NCBI GenBank assembly: GCA_039978075.1
Contig: JBDWCA010000014.1
Coordinates: forward strand, 124,001-188,000
Source: Anderseniella sp039978075
GTDB taxonomy: Bacteria > Pseudomonadota > Alphaproteobacteria > Rhizobiales > Aestuariivirgaceae
DNA length: 64,000 nucleotides
Direction of reading: 5' to 3'
The notes beneath the pieces are model-generated. The model was not told the origin of the DNA, did no database searches, and was given only the letters and a program-made list of their open reading frames with translations. The position numbers and the translations under genes were made by a program. How positions within the stretch are numbered: the stretch's first letter is position 1; each line of letters starts with the position of its first letter. Shown here one piece after another: positions 1-8,684 of the stretch.

Positions 1-2
1 TT

Positions 3-740
3 ACCAGCCTGCCGCATGAGATTGTTCCGGCAATCAATTTCAGCGATCGCGTCAGTGTGGCGGGGCCGGACATCCTGTTGATGCACTACACAGGTGTGCC
101 GACACCGGAGTTTGCAATCGACATACTGACAAGCGGTGAACGCGAGGTGTCGTGTCATTACCTGGTTCACCAGGACGGCGGCATCGTGCACATGGTCGAC
201 GAGGACAAGCGCGCCTGGCATGCCGGCAAGTCATCCTGGGAAGGGGCAGGAGATATCAATTCCCGTTCTGTCGGTATCGAGATCTGCAATCCCGGGCATG
301 GCGACGACTATCATGAGTTTCCGGACGCCCAGATCGAGGCCGTGATTGCCCTGTCAAACGACATCGTTGCCCGCCACGCCATTCAACCCCGGCATGTACT
401 GGCTCATTCGGACGTGGCACCGGGACGCAAGATTGATCCTGGAGAAAAGTTTCCGTGGGCCTGGTTGGCGAGCCAGGGTGTCGGTTTGTGGGTGCCGCCT
501 GCTGCAATTACCGATGGGCCGGTACTTGAAGAAGGCGCTTCCGGCGACAGGGTTGCCGGATTGCAGCAGAGCCTTGCGGCGTACGGATACGGTATTGATG
601 TTTCCGGCGATTACGATGTTGCAACGGCCACTGTGGTGCAAGCTTTCCAGTTACATTTCCGGCCGCAGCTGTGCGACGGGCGGGCCGATGTTTCGACCAT
701 TGCAACGTTAGAAGCGTTGCTGGCGGCTCATTCAGCGTAA
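3..740 (+). CDS. N-acetylmuramoyl-L-alanine amidase, 5' end outside window
   Basis: This is a zinc amidase (amidase_2/AmpD-AmiD family) that cuts the lactyl-L-alanine bond in peptidoglycan or its turnover products. The reading frame is open back to the window edge, so the GTG at 57 is not the real start; residues such as PEIVPA-like linker and FSDR precede it. Visible family marks are LMHYTG (first zinc-ligand His), the WHAG segment, VGIEICN, and a VLAHSDVAPGRKIDPGEKFPW block holding the last zinc His and the catalytic Lys/Asp region. The C-terminal ~70 residues (GASGDRVAGLQQSLAAYGY onward) form a peptidoglycan-binding PGB_1-type domain. It lies just upstream of rnpB, an arrangement common in Rhizobiales. 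The family call is firm; AmpD- versus AmiD-type (cytoplasmic or secreted) cannot be decided because the N-terminus is missing. Confidence 0.93.
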   Translation, partial: TSLPHEIVPAINFSDRVSVAGPDILLMHYTGVPTPEFAIDILTSGEREVSCHYLVHQDGGIVHMVDEDKRAWHAGKSSWEGAGDINSRSVGIEICNPGHGDDYHEFPDAQIEAVIALSNDIVARHAIQPRHVLAHSDVAPGRKIDPGEKFPWAWLASQGVGLWVPPAAITDGPVLEEGASGDRVAGLQQSLAAYGYGIDVSGDYDVATATVVQAFQLHFRPQLCDGRADVSTIATLEALLAAHSA

Positions 741-790
741 CGCGCAACAACCCGGTGCATGTGCGCGACAACTGTGTTAAATGACGCTCA

Positions 791-1215
<425 letters not shown>

Positions 1216-1348
1216 CTCACAATTCCACACACAGGTTTGAGCTGACTTGAATTGCGCAGCGCATGCACCGCTTGCATAAATTTTCGTAACCTTTTGATCA
1301 GCTGTGCGCCCATCTCCGTACAAAGACAGTCAACAAGGAGAGAGAGCC

Positions 1349-1552
1349 ATGAAGATCACAGGTTTCGCAATTGCTGCAACGTTAGTCTACGCAGTATCCA
1401 TGCTTGGTGTGTCGGCATTCACAAGCGATTCAGCCTTTGCCAAGGGCAGCACCATTCATGCAAAATGCCACTGGTACAAGCAACAGGCCTTCAAACTTAA
1501 GACTGAAGCTGCCTGGAACACCTATCGAAAGTGCTTACGCGGACAATTTTAA
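1349..1552 (+). CDS. small secreted protein, unknown function (67 aa)
   Basis: The start ATG at 1349 is preceded by an AAGGAGAGAG ribosome site at 1335-1344, which decides against the upstream in-frame TTG/ATG options. Residues 1-31 form a classic signal peptide (MKITGFAIAATLVYA hydrophobic stretch, then ending near SAFA-K). The mature peptide is only about 35 residues and basic, with two cysteines 22 residues apart (CHWYKQQAF ... TYRKC), consistent with one disulphide closing a helical hairpin. A rho-independent terminator follows at once, so it is probably a monocistronic message. I do not recognise a named family. Confidence 0.72.
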   Translation: MKITGFAIAATLVYAVSMLGVSAFTSDSAFAKGSTIHAKCHWYKQQAFKLKTEAAWNTYRKCLRGQF

Positions 1553-1578
1553 AAAACGGCAGAATTGCCGACTTTTTT
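1551..1578 (+). terminator. rho-independent terminator
   Basis: Stem CGGCA (1557-1561), loop GAAT, stem TGCCG (1566-1570), then ACTTTTTT. It is flanked on the other side by A6, so it could also work on the minus strand. It directly follows the small secreted protein gene. Confidence 0.75.
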
Positions 1579-1793
1579 GGCTCCAGTTTGAATTGCCCTG
1601 CGGCGGTTTCTGTCCTATGATCTCAGCTACCGGCACATCGAATATGGAATGGATGTGTCCAGCGACGATCGGATTAGAATTGCGGTATCCTGGATTTGAG
1701 GCACGACTGCTTTCCCGAGTACGCCCGGAGACCGGCACTGAAGTTTGAGCCGGACTGGTCATTCCAGATTGATAGCGGGAAAGGAATATCCCC

Positions 1794-2006
1794 ATGCGTG
1801 TCAGTGGCACCGTCAAGTTCTTCAACACCCAGAAAGGGTTCGGTTTTATCGCGCCTGAAGATGGTTCAAAGGATGTGTTTGTTCACATTACAGCCATCCA
1901 GCGCTCAGGCCTTGAAGGGCTTGCTGATGGCGACAAGGTCAGCTTCGTCGTAGAGGACGATCCACGCGGCAGAGGTCAGCAGGCAACCGACATCCAGATG
2001 GGTTAG
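1794..2006 (+). CDS. cold-shock domain protein (CspA family)
   Basis: A 70-residue single cold-shock domain that binds single-stranded RNA/DNA and acts as an RNA chaperone in the cytoplasm. RNP1 (KGFGFIAP, residues 14-21) and RNP2 (DVFVHI, residues 28-33) are intact, and the length is standard. The ATG is preceded by GGGAAAGGA. About 215 nt separate it from the upstream terminator, so the message may have the long 5' leader typical of csp genes, but I see no clear promoter or thermosensor. A terminator follows at 2146-2195, separating it from the IF-1 gene. Confidence 0.95.
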   Translation: MRVSGTVKFFNTQKGFGFIAPEDGSKDVFVHITAIQRSGLEGLADGDKVSFVVEDDPRGRGQQATDIQMG

Positions 2007-2145
2007 CCGGACCTCAGGCTGAAACCGACAGGCATTCAGAGCAATGCGGGTTCATGGGAACCGGGCGAGTTGCGTTGATGCATGGAAACTGGTTTGGGCC
2101 GCGGATCTTGTTATAGCAGGTCAACCTCCACCTGTTGCGGCTGTA

Positions 2146-2195
2146 GCCGGGTAAAAGCGCGCAAAAATGCGGGCTTTGTCCGGCTTTTGTTTTTT
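2146..2195 (+). terminator. probable rho-independent terminator between csp and infA
   Basis: An outer stem GCCGG (2146-2150)/CCGGC (2180-2184) encloses an inner hairpin (AAAGC..GCTTT around CGCA/TGCG) and is followed by TTTTGTTTTTT (2185-2195). The remaining sequence from 2007 to 2264 shows no gene. Confidence 0.6.
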
Positions 2196-2264
2196 GAGCG
2201 ATTGATTGCTGGCGCGCAAACGGGTATGCATCCACCATCAATCACCGCGAGGGAAGAAGTTTTT

Positions 2265-2552
2265 ATGTCGAAAGAAGAAGTGCTCGAGTTTGAAGGTATC
2301 GTTACCGAGGTCCTGCCAGACTCGCGCTTTCGGGTTAAACTCGAAAATGATCACGAGATCATTGCCTATACGGCCGGTAAGATGAAGAAATTCAGAATTC
2401 GCACCATTGCAGGTGACCGGGTAACGGTCGAGATGACCCCTTATGATCTCGACAAGGGCCGCATTACCTTCCGGCACAAGGATACCAAATCAGGTAGCCC
2501 ACCCCCTCCGGGACAGAATCAGAACCGTCGCCCCGGCGGCAACCGGCGCTAA
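2265..2552 (+). CDS. infA: translation initiation factor IF-1 with extended basic tail
   Basis: IF-1 binds the 30S A site during initiation. The S1-like OB fold is clear: EGIVTEVLPDSRFRVKL, HEIIAYTAGKMKK, and MTPYDLDKGRITFRHK, the usual C-terminus of the 72-residue protein. Here about 23 residues follow, a Gly/Pro/Asn/Arg-rich tail (SGSPPPPGQ...RRPGGNRR). The start is ATG 2265, with GAGGGAAG upstream; the open frame reaching back to 2082 has no IF-1 homology. Tailed IF-1 variants near a cold-shock gene are known in Rhizobiales and are usually additional to a standard infA, so this is probably a second copy. The tail may contact RNA (inference). Confidence 0.93.
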   Translation: MSKEEVLEFEGIVTEVLPDSRFRVKLENDHEIIAYTAGKMKKFRIRTIAGDRVTVEMTPYDLDKGRITFRHKDTKSGSPPPPGQNQNRRPGGNRR

Positions 2553-2565
2553 TTTTTGTGAATGG

Positions 2566-2590
2566 TTGTTGTGGGTTCATTCCACAACAA
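2566..2590. other. hairpin between convergent genes
   Basis: TTGTTGTGG (2566-2574) pairs perfectly with CCACAACAA (2582-2590) around a 7-nt loop. It sits at the meeting point of infA (+) and the small minus-strand gene ending at 2577. There is no good T-run on either strand, so it is a weak terminator candidate. Confidence 0.4.
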
Positions 2591-2816
2591 CAAGGCATCG
2601 TGGCTCAACCCGAATTGAGTCCATGTAGGGTGGCTGGCCGTTTACCTCGCCCACTTCAAGTTCGGCCCATCCCAACTCGTTGATATCCACGACCGGAAAG
2701 ACACCACCGAGGCAGCGCTGGAAAAGACTGTTTATACCCAGCGCCCCGGCTTTATCATCCGGCGGTAATCCGTCGGGGATGGCAACAAGGCGCACGCGGT
2801 CGCCAATTTTCACCAT
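2577..2816 (-). CDS. conserved small protein, SH3/KOW-like, function unknown
   Basis: This 79-residue acidic protein starts MVKIGDRVRLVAIPDGLP and reads like a small SH3-type barrel (VKIGDRVRLV opening strand, then an LGGVFPVVDI segment and a WAELEVGEV segment). The ATG at 2816 has GGGAG almost touching it, so the next codon (GTG, 2813) could be the real start. It lies 22 bp downstream of the betaine-type binding protein gene on the same strand and may be cotranscribed. I know similar unnamed proteins in proteobacteria but no function. Confidence 0.65.
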   Translation of the reverse strand: MVKIGDRVRLVAIPDGLPPDDKAGALGINSLFQRCLGGVFPVVDINELGWAELEVGEVNGQPPYMDSIRVEPRCLVVVE

Positions 2817-2838
2817 CTCCCGACTATCGCTCCAACAG

Positions 2839-3795
2839 TTACTGGAACCAACTGTCGACGGTGGCCTTGTTTTCCTCGACCCACTTGGCCGCAAAGGCAG
2901 CCGGTTCCTGTTTTTCAACGGCCAATGCATAGGTCATCTTGGTCAGCGTCTCAGTGTCCAGTTTCACCTTGGACAGCATGGCTGCTGCCTTCGGCTGTGC
3001 GGCCTCAAGCGCTACGGCATAGCTGACATGGAGAGACGCTTCATCCCAGGCAACGCCGGCGCTCGACTTCTCCAGCCAGCCCGGTGTTGGAGACGGTGGA
3101 ACGATGACCCACTTGTTTGCGTCGTAGGCCGGTTCCTTGAGAACCACCAGCTCATTGACGGCAAACATGTGATGCGGGGTGTAGCAGAAGAAGACGATAT
3201 CCTTTTTCTCCTTGACCGCTTTGTCCACGTCTTGCAGGGCAGCGGCTTCCTCCATGATCTTGAGGTTCATTGTCTTGTCGTAACCATAGGAACGAGCGCG
3301 TATCTGTTCGATAGGTGTCGATCCCCACCCGTCAGCACCTATCCAGACCTCGCCTTTCCCGTCACCATCGGTGTCGAATTTTTTGGCCATCTCCGGCTCT
3401 CTGAGTTGCTTGATGTCCGAGATGCCGGTTCTTTCTGCAGTTCCCTTGGTGACGCACATCCCCTGAGTACCAGTAGCGGCGTTCGGACTCATTTTTATTG
3501 ATTTTTTCCCATCGACATATTGACGCTTGAGGTGATCCAGGTTGGGTAGCCAGGCCTCGGGATGTACATGGATCGAACCCGCATCCATTGCGTCGAACAC
3601 TGCCTTGTTGGAACCGTCTTTGAGTTCGACCTCAAGGCCGAGCTTGGTTTCAAGGGCGACCTTCAGCACATGAGCTGTCGCCTGAACCGACGGCCAGTTA
3701 GGAACACCGATGACAACATCTGCGGCCATGGCAGCCGAACTGTATGTCGACATTGCGACAGCGCAGCAGAGCGTCAGTAGTTTCTTTGAATGCAT
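2839..3795 (-). CDS. orphan glycine betaine/quaternary amine-binding protein (OpuAC/ProX type)
   Basis: A periplasmic solute-binding protein of 318 residues with a Sec signal peptide (cleavage near AAMA-ADVV, residue 25). The body fits the OpuAC family: VVIGVPNWPSVQATAHVL, VELKDGSNKAVFDAMDAGSIHVHPEAWLPN, and WGSTPIEQIRARSYGYD. A DTDGDGKGE loop resembles a calcium-binding DxDxDG turn. No permease or ATPase gene adjoins it; the only partner is a small downstream gene. It may serve a transporter encoded elsewhere. The betaine ligand is inferred from family. The upstream gap to rsmH holds divergent promoters. Confidence 0.88.
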   Translation of the reverse strand: MHSKKLLTLCCAVAMSTYSSAAMAADVVIGVPNWPSVQATAHVLKVALETKLGLEVELKDGSNKAVFDAMDAGSIHVHPEAWLPNLDHLKRQYVDGKKSIKMSPNAATGTQGMCVTKGTAERTGISDIKQLREPEMAKKFDTDGDGKGEVWIGADGWGSTPIEQIRARSYGYDKTMNLKIMEEAAALQDVDKAVKEKKDIVFFCYTPHHMFAVNELVVLKEPAYDANKWVIVPPSPTPGWLEKSSAGVAWDEASLHVSYAVALEAAQPKAAAMLSKVKLDTETLTKMTYALAVEKQEPAAFAAKWVEENKATVDSWFQ

Positions 3796-4006
3796 ATCGA
3801 TTTCCTCCTTGGCGGGGTGTATCGATCAACGAAGTGACCCGGACCAGAGCCCATGACGTCAATCGTCTGTAAGAGTATAATACCCCAGAGGTGGGATTTC
3901 CAAATATAAACAGGAAACTATTGTCATTGCGCGTGTTTCTCACAGGCCCGGAAGACACACCCTAAATGGTGAATTTTTCCCTGTCGGCGCAAAACGGAGC
4001 ATGAAA

Positions 4007-4021
4007 TCAACGGTTTGTTAA
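4007..4021. promoter_or_regulatory. possible CtrA-type site upstream of the dcw operon
   Basis: TCAACGGTTTGTTAA fits TTAA-N7-TTAA with one mismatch. A second, imperfect copy (CTAA-N6-TTAA) lies at 4041-4054. The gap 3796-4112 separates the divergent betaine-binding gene and rsmH and shows no gene; in particular no mraZ. Confidence 0.4.
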
Positions 4022-4112
4022 GTATCCCGGCTCCAAAGTCCTAACGCTTGTTAAGATATTGGCGATGAACGTGCCTTTACGGCCGTTTGTCAGGTGGAGC
4101 CGCAAAAGAATC

Positions 4113-5123
4113 ATGACCCGTTCAGGCGATCATACGCCAGACTTCCATATACCTGTGCTGCTCGGCCCGGTGAGGGATGTGCTGCGCCCGGCGAACGGAG
4201 AGGTGTTTGTTGACGGCACATTCGGGGCCGGGGGCTACACCATGGCTCTGCTTGATACAGCGCCGTGCAAGGTCATCGCGATTGACCGCGACCCGAACGC
4301 GATTGCAGCCGGGACCTGGATGGTTGAGAAAAGCGCTGACCGGCTGACACTGGTACAGGGACGTTTTTCGCAGATGGAGCAAATCGTTGCTGAAGCCGGG
4401 TTCTCCCATGTGGACGGTATTGTGCTGGATGTAGGTGTGTCATCCATGCAACTGGATCAGGGTGAGCGCGGGTTTTCATTCATGCGGGATGGTCCCCTGG
4501 ACATGCGTATGGAGCAAGATGGCACCAGCGCGGCTGATGTCGTCAACGATTTTGAGGAACGTGATCTGCGCCATATCATTAGCGTTCTAGGCGAGGAAAA
4601 ACGCGCTTTTGCAATTGCGAAAGCCATCATCAAGCGACGCGAGCAGGAACCGTTTACCCGTACACTGGATCTTGCGGCGCTGATCGAGGCGACCGTTGGC
4701 AGGCCGCCGAAGTTCAAGGGACCGTCGATCCATCCGGCAACGCGTACCTTTCAGGCGCTGCGGATTTATGTAAACGCTGAATTGAGGGAACTGGCTGAAG
4801 CCCTGGCAGCAGCTGAACGGTTGCTGGCGCCAGGAGGCAGGCTGGCCATTGTGACATTCCATTCCCTGGAAGACCGGATCGTAAAGCGCTTCCTGCATCA
4901 AAGGTCAGGCCGAGCCGCGCGAGCGTCTCGACATGCGCCTCAGGTAGCCGAGCTGGCTCCGTCATTTGACGACCTTGCACGTGGCGGCATTGTTGCCGAT
5001 GAGGCAGAAACGTCCTCAAACCCGCGGGCACGGTCTGCGCGGCTTCGGGCCGGCAAACGTACCGAGGCTGCATCCCACCCGTTTGCGCTTGAAGATTTTG
5101 GACGTGAGGTGACACTGTGCTGA
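4113..5123 (+). CDS. rsmH: 16S rRNA m4C1402 methyltransferase RsmH (MraW)
   Basis: RsmH adds the N4-methyl group to C1402 of 16S rRNA using SAM, in the cytoplasm. The SAM motif VDGTFGAGGYTMALL is near the N-terminus, VLDVGVSSMQLD in the middle, and KGPSIHPATRTFQALRIYVNAEL plus VTFHSLEDRIVK towards the end. I take ATG 4113 (MTRSGDHTPDFHIPVLL), which places the HIPVLL block at the usual distance from the N-terminus; an in-frame ATG at 4065 and TTG at 4059 would add about 16-18 residues. It opens the dcw operon and overlaps ftsL by 7 bp (GTGCTGA). The usual first gene, mraZ, is absent. Confidence 0.96.
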   Translation: MTRSGDHTPDFHIPVLLGPVRDVLRPANGEVFVDGTFGAGGYTMALLDTAPCKVIAIDRDPNAIAAGTWMVEKSADRLTLVQGRFSQMEQIVAEAGFSHVDGIVLDVGVSSMQLDQGERGFSFMRDGPLDMRMEQDGTSAADVVNDFEERDLRHIISVLGEEKRAFAIAKAIIKRREQEPFTRTLDLAALIEATVGRPPKFKGPSIHPATRTFQALRIYVNAELRELAEALAAAERLLAPGGRLAIVTFHSLEDRIVKRFLHQRSGRAARASRHAPQVAELAPSFDDLARGGIVADEAETSSNPRARSARLRAGKRTEAASHPFALEDFGREVTLC

Positions 5124-5473
5124 GGTTGCTTAATGTCCTGTTGGTTATCGGTGTGCTGGCTTCAGGTTTTGGCCTCTACACACTTGAACATCGTACCCGC
5201 TCGGTTGAAAGAGAAATCGCGCGCGTCAATGCAGGCGTCGAAAGCGAATATGAATTCATCGGCCTGCTCAATGCCGAGTGGAGCATGCTGACCCGGCCTC
5301 AACGGCTGGAACAGCTTGCCAGAAACCATCTGGACCTGGGGCCTGTTCTGCCCGACCAACTGGTCGAACTGCAGGGACTGGACGCGAAGCTGCCGCCTGC
5401 ACCAGCACACGAACCGGACAAGACACCGGCGTCGGATGATCCCATGGCCGACCTGTTGCGGATGATGCAATGA
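5117..5473 (+). CDS. ftsL: cell division protein FtsL
   Basis: A 118-residue bitopic membrane protein of the FtsQLB subcomplex. It has one N-terminal transmembrane helix (LLNVLLVIGVLASGFGLYTL, residues 4-23), then a coiled-coil segment (EHRTRSVEREIARVNAGVESEYEFIGLLNAEW) and the LTRPQRLEQLARNHLDL motif typical of alphaproteobacterial FtsL. The start is GTG inside the end of rsmH; the stop overlaps ftsI by ATGA. The acidic, Pro-rich C-terminal tail is usual. The call relies on position and topology as well as the motif, since FtsL diverges fast. Confidence 0.92.
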   Translation: MLRLLNVLLVIGVLASGFGLYTLEHRTRSVEREIARVNAGVESEYEFIGLLNAEWSMLTRPQRLEQLARNHLDLGPVLPDQLVELQGLDAKLPPAPAHEPDKTPASDDPMADLLRMMQ

Positions 5474-7218
5474 CCACACCAGATCCAGTTGAAACCAGTC
5501 ACTCAGACTTCACCTTTCGCGGCCACAAGCGGTTGCGGCTGGTGGTTGCCGGATTCGCTCTGGGATTTGCGGTGCTGATCGGCAAGCTTGGATGGCTGAC
5601 ACTGGTTGAAGGCGGGCAGGTAAGCCAGACAGCTCAATTCGATGCAAAAGTACGCATTCCGCGACCTGATATTACTGATCGGAACGGCAATGTGCTGGCG
5701 ACCGACATTCCGGTGTCATCACTGTATGCTGATCCAGCCAAGATGATTGATGTGGACGAAGCGGTTGAACTGTTGACTGGTGCTCTGCCGGAACTGAATG
5801 CGCAGGCCTTGCGCCGAAAGCTCGACAGGCGCAAACGGCGGTTTGTCTGGATCAAACGTGAAGTGTCTCCCGGTCAGCGCGAGCTGATCCATAATATGGG
5901 CATACCCGGGGTTGGATTCAGGGCGGAAACCCGACGAATTTATCCGATGGGCAAACTGGCCTCCCATGTTCTGGGTTCGGTTGACGTGGACTCGCACGGA
6001 ATTGCCGGTCTTGAGAAATTTCTCGATGATCAGGGCGCACTCTACACTGCGTCGCTGGCCGAGACGGAACGGGTCGCCAGTATGCCGGCGCAAACCTCGA
6101 TCGACGTCCGGGTTCAACATGCGGTTACCGATGAGTTGCGAAAATCCATTGCCAAGTTCAGTGCCAAGGCCGCAGCCGGGATTGTCCTCAGATCCGACAC
6201 AGGCGAGGTATTGTCGCTGGTGTCGCTGCCGGACTACAGCCCCAACAATCCCAAGGACGCGCTCAAGAACGAGAATGTCAATCGCGTCACAGCAGGGGTG
6301 TTCGAGCTTGGGTCGATTATCAAGGCGGTCACCTTTGCCATGGCAATTGATGCCGGCACAGCGACACTGAAATCCCGCTACGATGCCCGTTACCCGCTGG
6401 TGATTGGCAGGGCCCGCATCAATGACTTTCATGCCAAGCGACGTATTCTGAGCGTGCCGGAAATCTTCATGTTTTCGTCAAATATCGGCACCGGAAAAAT
6501 GGCGCTTGATGTCGGTCTGGAAGGTCATCAGGCTTTCCTGCGCAAAATGGGGTTTTTTGATCGTTTGATCACTGAGCTGCCCGAGGCCGCCAAGCCGTTA
6601 TTGCCGAAAAAATGGGGTAAGCTGGTGACCGTCACGGCCTCGTTTGGTCACGGATTTGCCGTACAACCGTTGCAGGGTGCCACAGTCGCAGCAGCTTTAC
6701 TGAACGGCGGTAAGCTTATACCGCCGACGTTGCTGCGACGCGATGCAGAAACTGCCGAGGCCCTTGCTCAACAAGTGATTAAACCGTCCACCAGCGCGGA
6801 CATGCGCTATTTGTTCAAGCTCAATGTAGACAAGGGTACCGCCGGCAAGGCCGGGGTGCCGGGCTTTCGTGTTGGCGGCAAGACAGGCACCGCTGAGAAA
6901 GTGGTCAATGGCCGGTATTCCAAGAACCATCGGCTGAATTCCTTCGTCGGCGCTTTTCCGATGGATGATCCGAAATTCGTAGTTCTGATCATGCTGGATG
7001 AACCCAAGCCACTGCCGGAAACCCATGGCTATGCGACGTCGGGCTGGAATGCTGTACCGACCGCCGGCAAGGTCATAGCGCGGATTGCGCCTCTGCTCGG
7101 TGTCATGCCGAAATTTGACGAAACCTCGGCCGGAAAGCTGAAAAAGTACAAGACCCGGGTTCTGAAGGAACGCAAGAAGGCTGATACGCAGGCGAGCCTG
7201 ACAGGTGCCGGCCAATGA
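5470..7218 (+). CDS. ftsI: penicillin-binding protein 3, septal transpeptidase FtsI
   Basis: This septum-specific DD-transpeptidase crosslinks new peptidoglycan in the divisome with FtsW. It has a short cytoplasmic N-terminus, one transmembrane helix (about residues 20-42), a PBP dimer domain containing DITDRNGNVLATDIP, and a transpeptidase domain. The active-site motifs are S282-I-I-K in the FELGSIIK block, S336-S-N338, and K471-T-G. The length of 582 residues is normal. It overlaps ftsL and murE by 4 bp each, indicating translational coupling. Confidence 0.97.
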   Translation: MTTPDPVETSHSDFTFRGHKRLRLVVAGFALGFAVLIGKLGWLTLVEGGQVSQTAQFDAKVRIPRPDITDRNGNVLATDIPVSSLYADPAKMIDVDEAVELLTGALPELNAQALRRKLDRRKRRFVWIKREVSPGQRELIHNMGIPGVGFRAETRRIYPMGKLASHVLGSVDVDSHGIAGLEKFLDDQGALYTASLAETERVASMPAQTSIDVRVQHAVTDELRKSIAKFSAKAAAGIVLRSDTGEVLSLVSLPDYSPNNPKDALKNENVNRVTAGVFELGSIIKAVTFAMAIDAGTATLKSRYDARYPLVIGRARINDFHAKRRILSVPEIFMFSSNIGTGKMALDVGLEGHQAFLRKMGFFDRLITELPEAAKPLLPKKWGKLVTVTASFGHGFAVQPLQGATVAAALLNGGKLIPPTLLRRDAETAEALAQQVIKPSTSADMRYLFKLNVDKGTAGKAGVPGFRVGGKTGTAEKVVNGRYSKNHRLNSFVGAFPMDDPKFVVLIMLDEPKPLPETHGYATSGWNAVPTAGKVIARIAPLLGVMPKFDETSAGKLKKYKTRVLKERKKADTQASLTGAGQ

Positions 7219-8684
7219 GTATGACACTGTCCAACCTGATGCACTCCATCGCAGAGCTTCCTGACGACGTTGGGGAGACGGCAATTACCGGATTGAGCAG
7301 CGACAGCCGGCTGATCAGCCAGGGTGATGTGTTTGCCGCGCTTGCCGGTGTTGAAGCTGACGGTGCCAGCTATGCCCAAAGTGCGATTGACAATGGCGCT
7401 GTCGCGATCGTTGCTGCCCGTGATGCTGACCTGCCGGACGATCTGCCGGTACCGGTAGTGGCATGCGATAATCCGCGTCTTATCTTTGCTCTTATGGCGG
7501 CGCGGTTTTACGCCCGCCAACCAGACGTCATGGTGGCGGTCACCGGCACCAACGGCAAAACCTCGGTCGCGTCGTTTGTACGCCAGATCTGGACAGTGCT
7601 CGGAATGTCTGCGGCCAGCATCGGCACTGTTGGCATTGTGTCACCCGCCGGTACGCGAAAGCTTGTTCACACCACACCGGACCCGGTGGAGATACACGCT
7701 GCTCTGGCAGACCTGTCTGCTCACCAGGTCAGCCATGTTGCACTGGAGGCCTCCAGCCATGGCCTGGCGCAATACCGGCTGCACGGAGCAAGGTTTGCTG
7801 CGGCCGGTTTCACCAACCTGACCCGTGACCATCTGGATTATCACAAAACTTTCGAAGCCTATCTCGATGCAAAAATGATGTTGTTTGAAGAGGTGCTCAG
7901 CGAAGGTGCCACTGCCATCGTCAATTCGGACATGCCAGAGGCAAAAGACATCATGGCGCGCTGTCGTGCGCGTGGCCTTGTGGTGTCCAGTGTCGGACGC
8001 AAAGGCAGCGGCCTTAAGCTGGTTTCGGCGACACCGCAAGGGTTCGGCCAGTCGCTTGAGATCAAGGGGCAGGACGGCGAATACAGTGTCTACCTGCCGC
8101 TGGTCGGAGATTTCCAGGCAGAAAATGCTCTTATGGCGGTCAGTCTGGTTGTCGCTGCGGGCGGATCGGAACCGCATGCAGTGCGGGCCCTGGAGCAACT
8201 TCAGGGAGCTTCCGGCAGGCTGGAACTGGTGGCAACGACACCGGTTGGCGCACCTGTGTTTGTGGATTTTGCCCATACCCCTGATGCGCTGGAGCACGTG
8301 CTCAAGTCATTGCGGCCCTATGCGACCGGCAGGTTGCAGGTTGTGTTCGGGGCAGGCGGCGATCGTGACCCGGGCAAGCGGTCTGAAATGGGCAAGGTTG
8401 TTTGTGATCATGCCGACATTGCCATTGTAACCGATGACAATCCCCGCACCGAGGACCCGGCTGAGATCCGCGCAGCCATTATGACAGCGTGCCCGGATGG
8501 TGTTGAAATCGGTGACCGGGCGCAGGCCATTCAATATGCCGTCGACAATCTTGCGCAAGGTGATGTGCTGGTCGTTGCAGGCAAGGGGCATGAGACCGGC
8601 CAGACCGTCGGCAAGAAAGTTATTCCGTTTTCAGATCAGGAAGCTGTCCTGGCCTGTATCTCAGGGAGGGTCGCCAATGGTTGA
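7215..8684 (+). CDS. murE: UDP-MurNAc-Ala-Glu : meso-diaminopimelate ligase MurE
   Basis: MurE adds the third peptide residue to UDP-MurNAc-L-Ala-D-Glu with ATP. The P-loop VAVTGTNGKTS, the HTTPDPVEIH segment, NLTRDHLDYH, and the TDDNPRTEDPAEI block are present. The DNPR signature is the one that reads meso-diaminopimelate, so the wall should be of the usual Gram-negative DAP type. It is 489 residues long. The 3' end overlaps the start of murF by 8 bp. Confidence 0.97.
   Translation: MSMTLSNLMHSIAELPDDVGETAITGLSSDSRLISQGDVFAALAGVEADGASYAQSAIDNGAVAIVAARDADLPDDLPVPVVACDNPRLIFALMAARFYARQPDVMVAVTGTNGKTSVASFVRQIWTVLGMSAASIGTVGIVSPAGTRKLVHTTPDPVEIHAALADLSAHQVSHVALEASSHGLAQYRLHGARFAAAGFTNLTRDHLDYHKTFEAYLDAKMMLFEEVLSEGATAIVNSDMPEAKDIMARCRARGLVVSSVGRKGSGLKLVSATPQGFGQSLEIKGQDGEYSVYLPLVGDFQAENALMAVSLVVAAGGSEPHAVRALEQLQGASGRLELVATTPVGAPVFVDFAHTPDALEHVLKSLRPYATGRLQVVFGAGGDRDPGKRSEMGKVVCDHADIAIVTDDNPRTEDPAEIRAAIMTACPDGVEIGDRAQAIQYAVDNLAQGDVLVVAGKGHETGQTVGKKVIPFSDQEAVLACISGRVANG

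Noticed and set aside
57..740. GTG at 57 as the start of the amidase
   Set aside because: The frame is open to the window edge, and the codons upstream encode residues that fit the family; the gene is truncated by the window.
1404..1748. 114-residue frame overlapping the small secreted gene
   Set aside because: Runs through a terminator hairpin and in another frame than the signal-peptide gene; no coding marks.
2082..2264. N-terminal extension of the IF-1 frame
   Set aside because: No homology, Cys/Ser-rich random composition, overlaps a terminator; the ATG at 2265 has a ribosome site.
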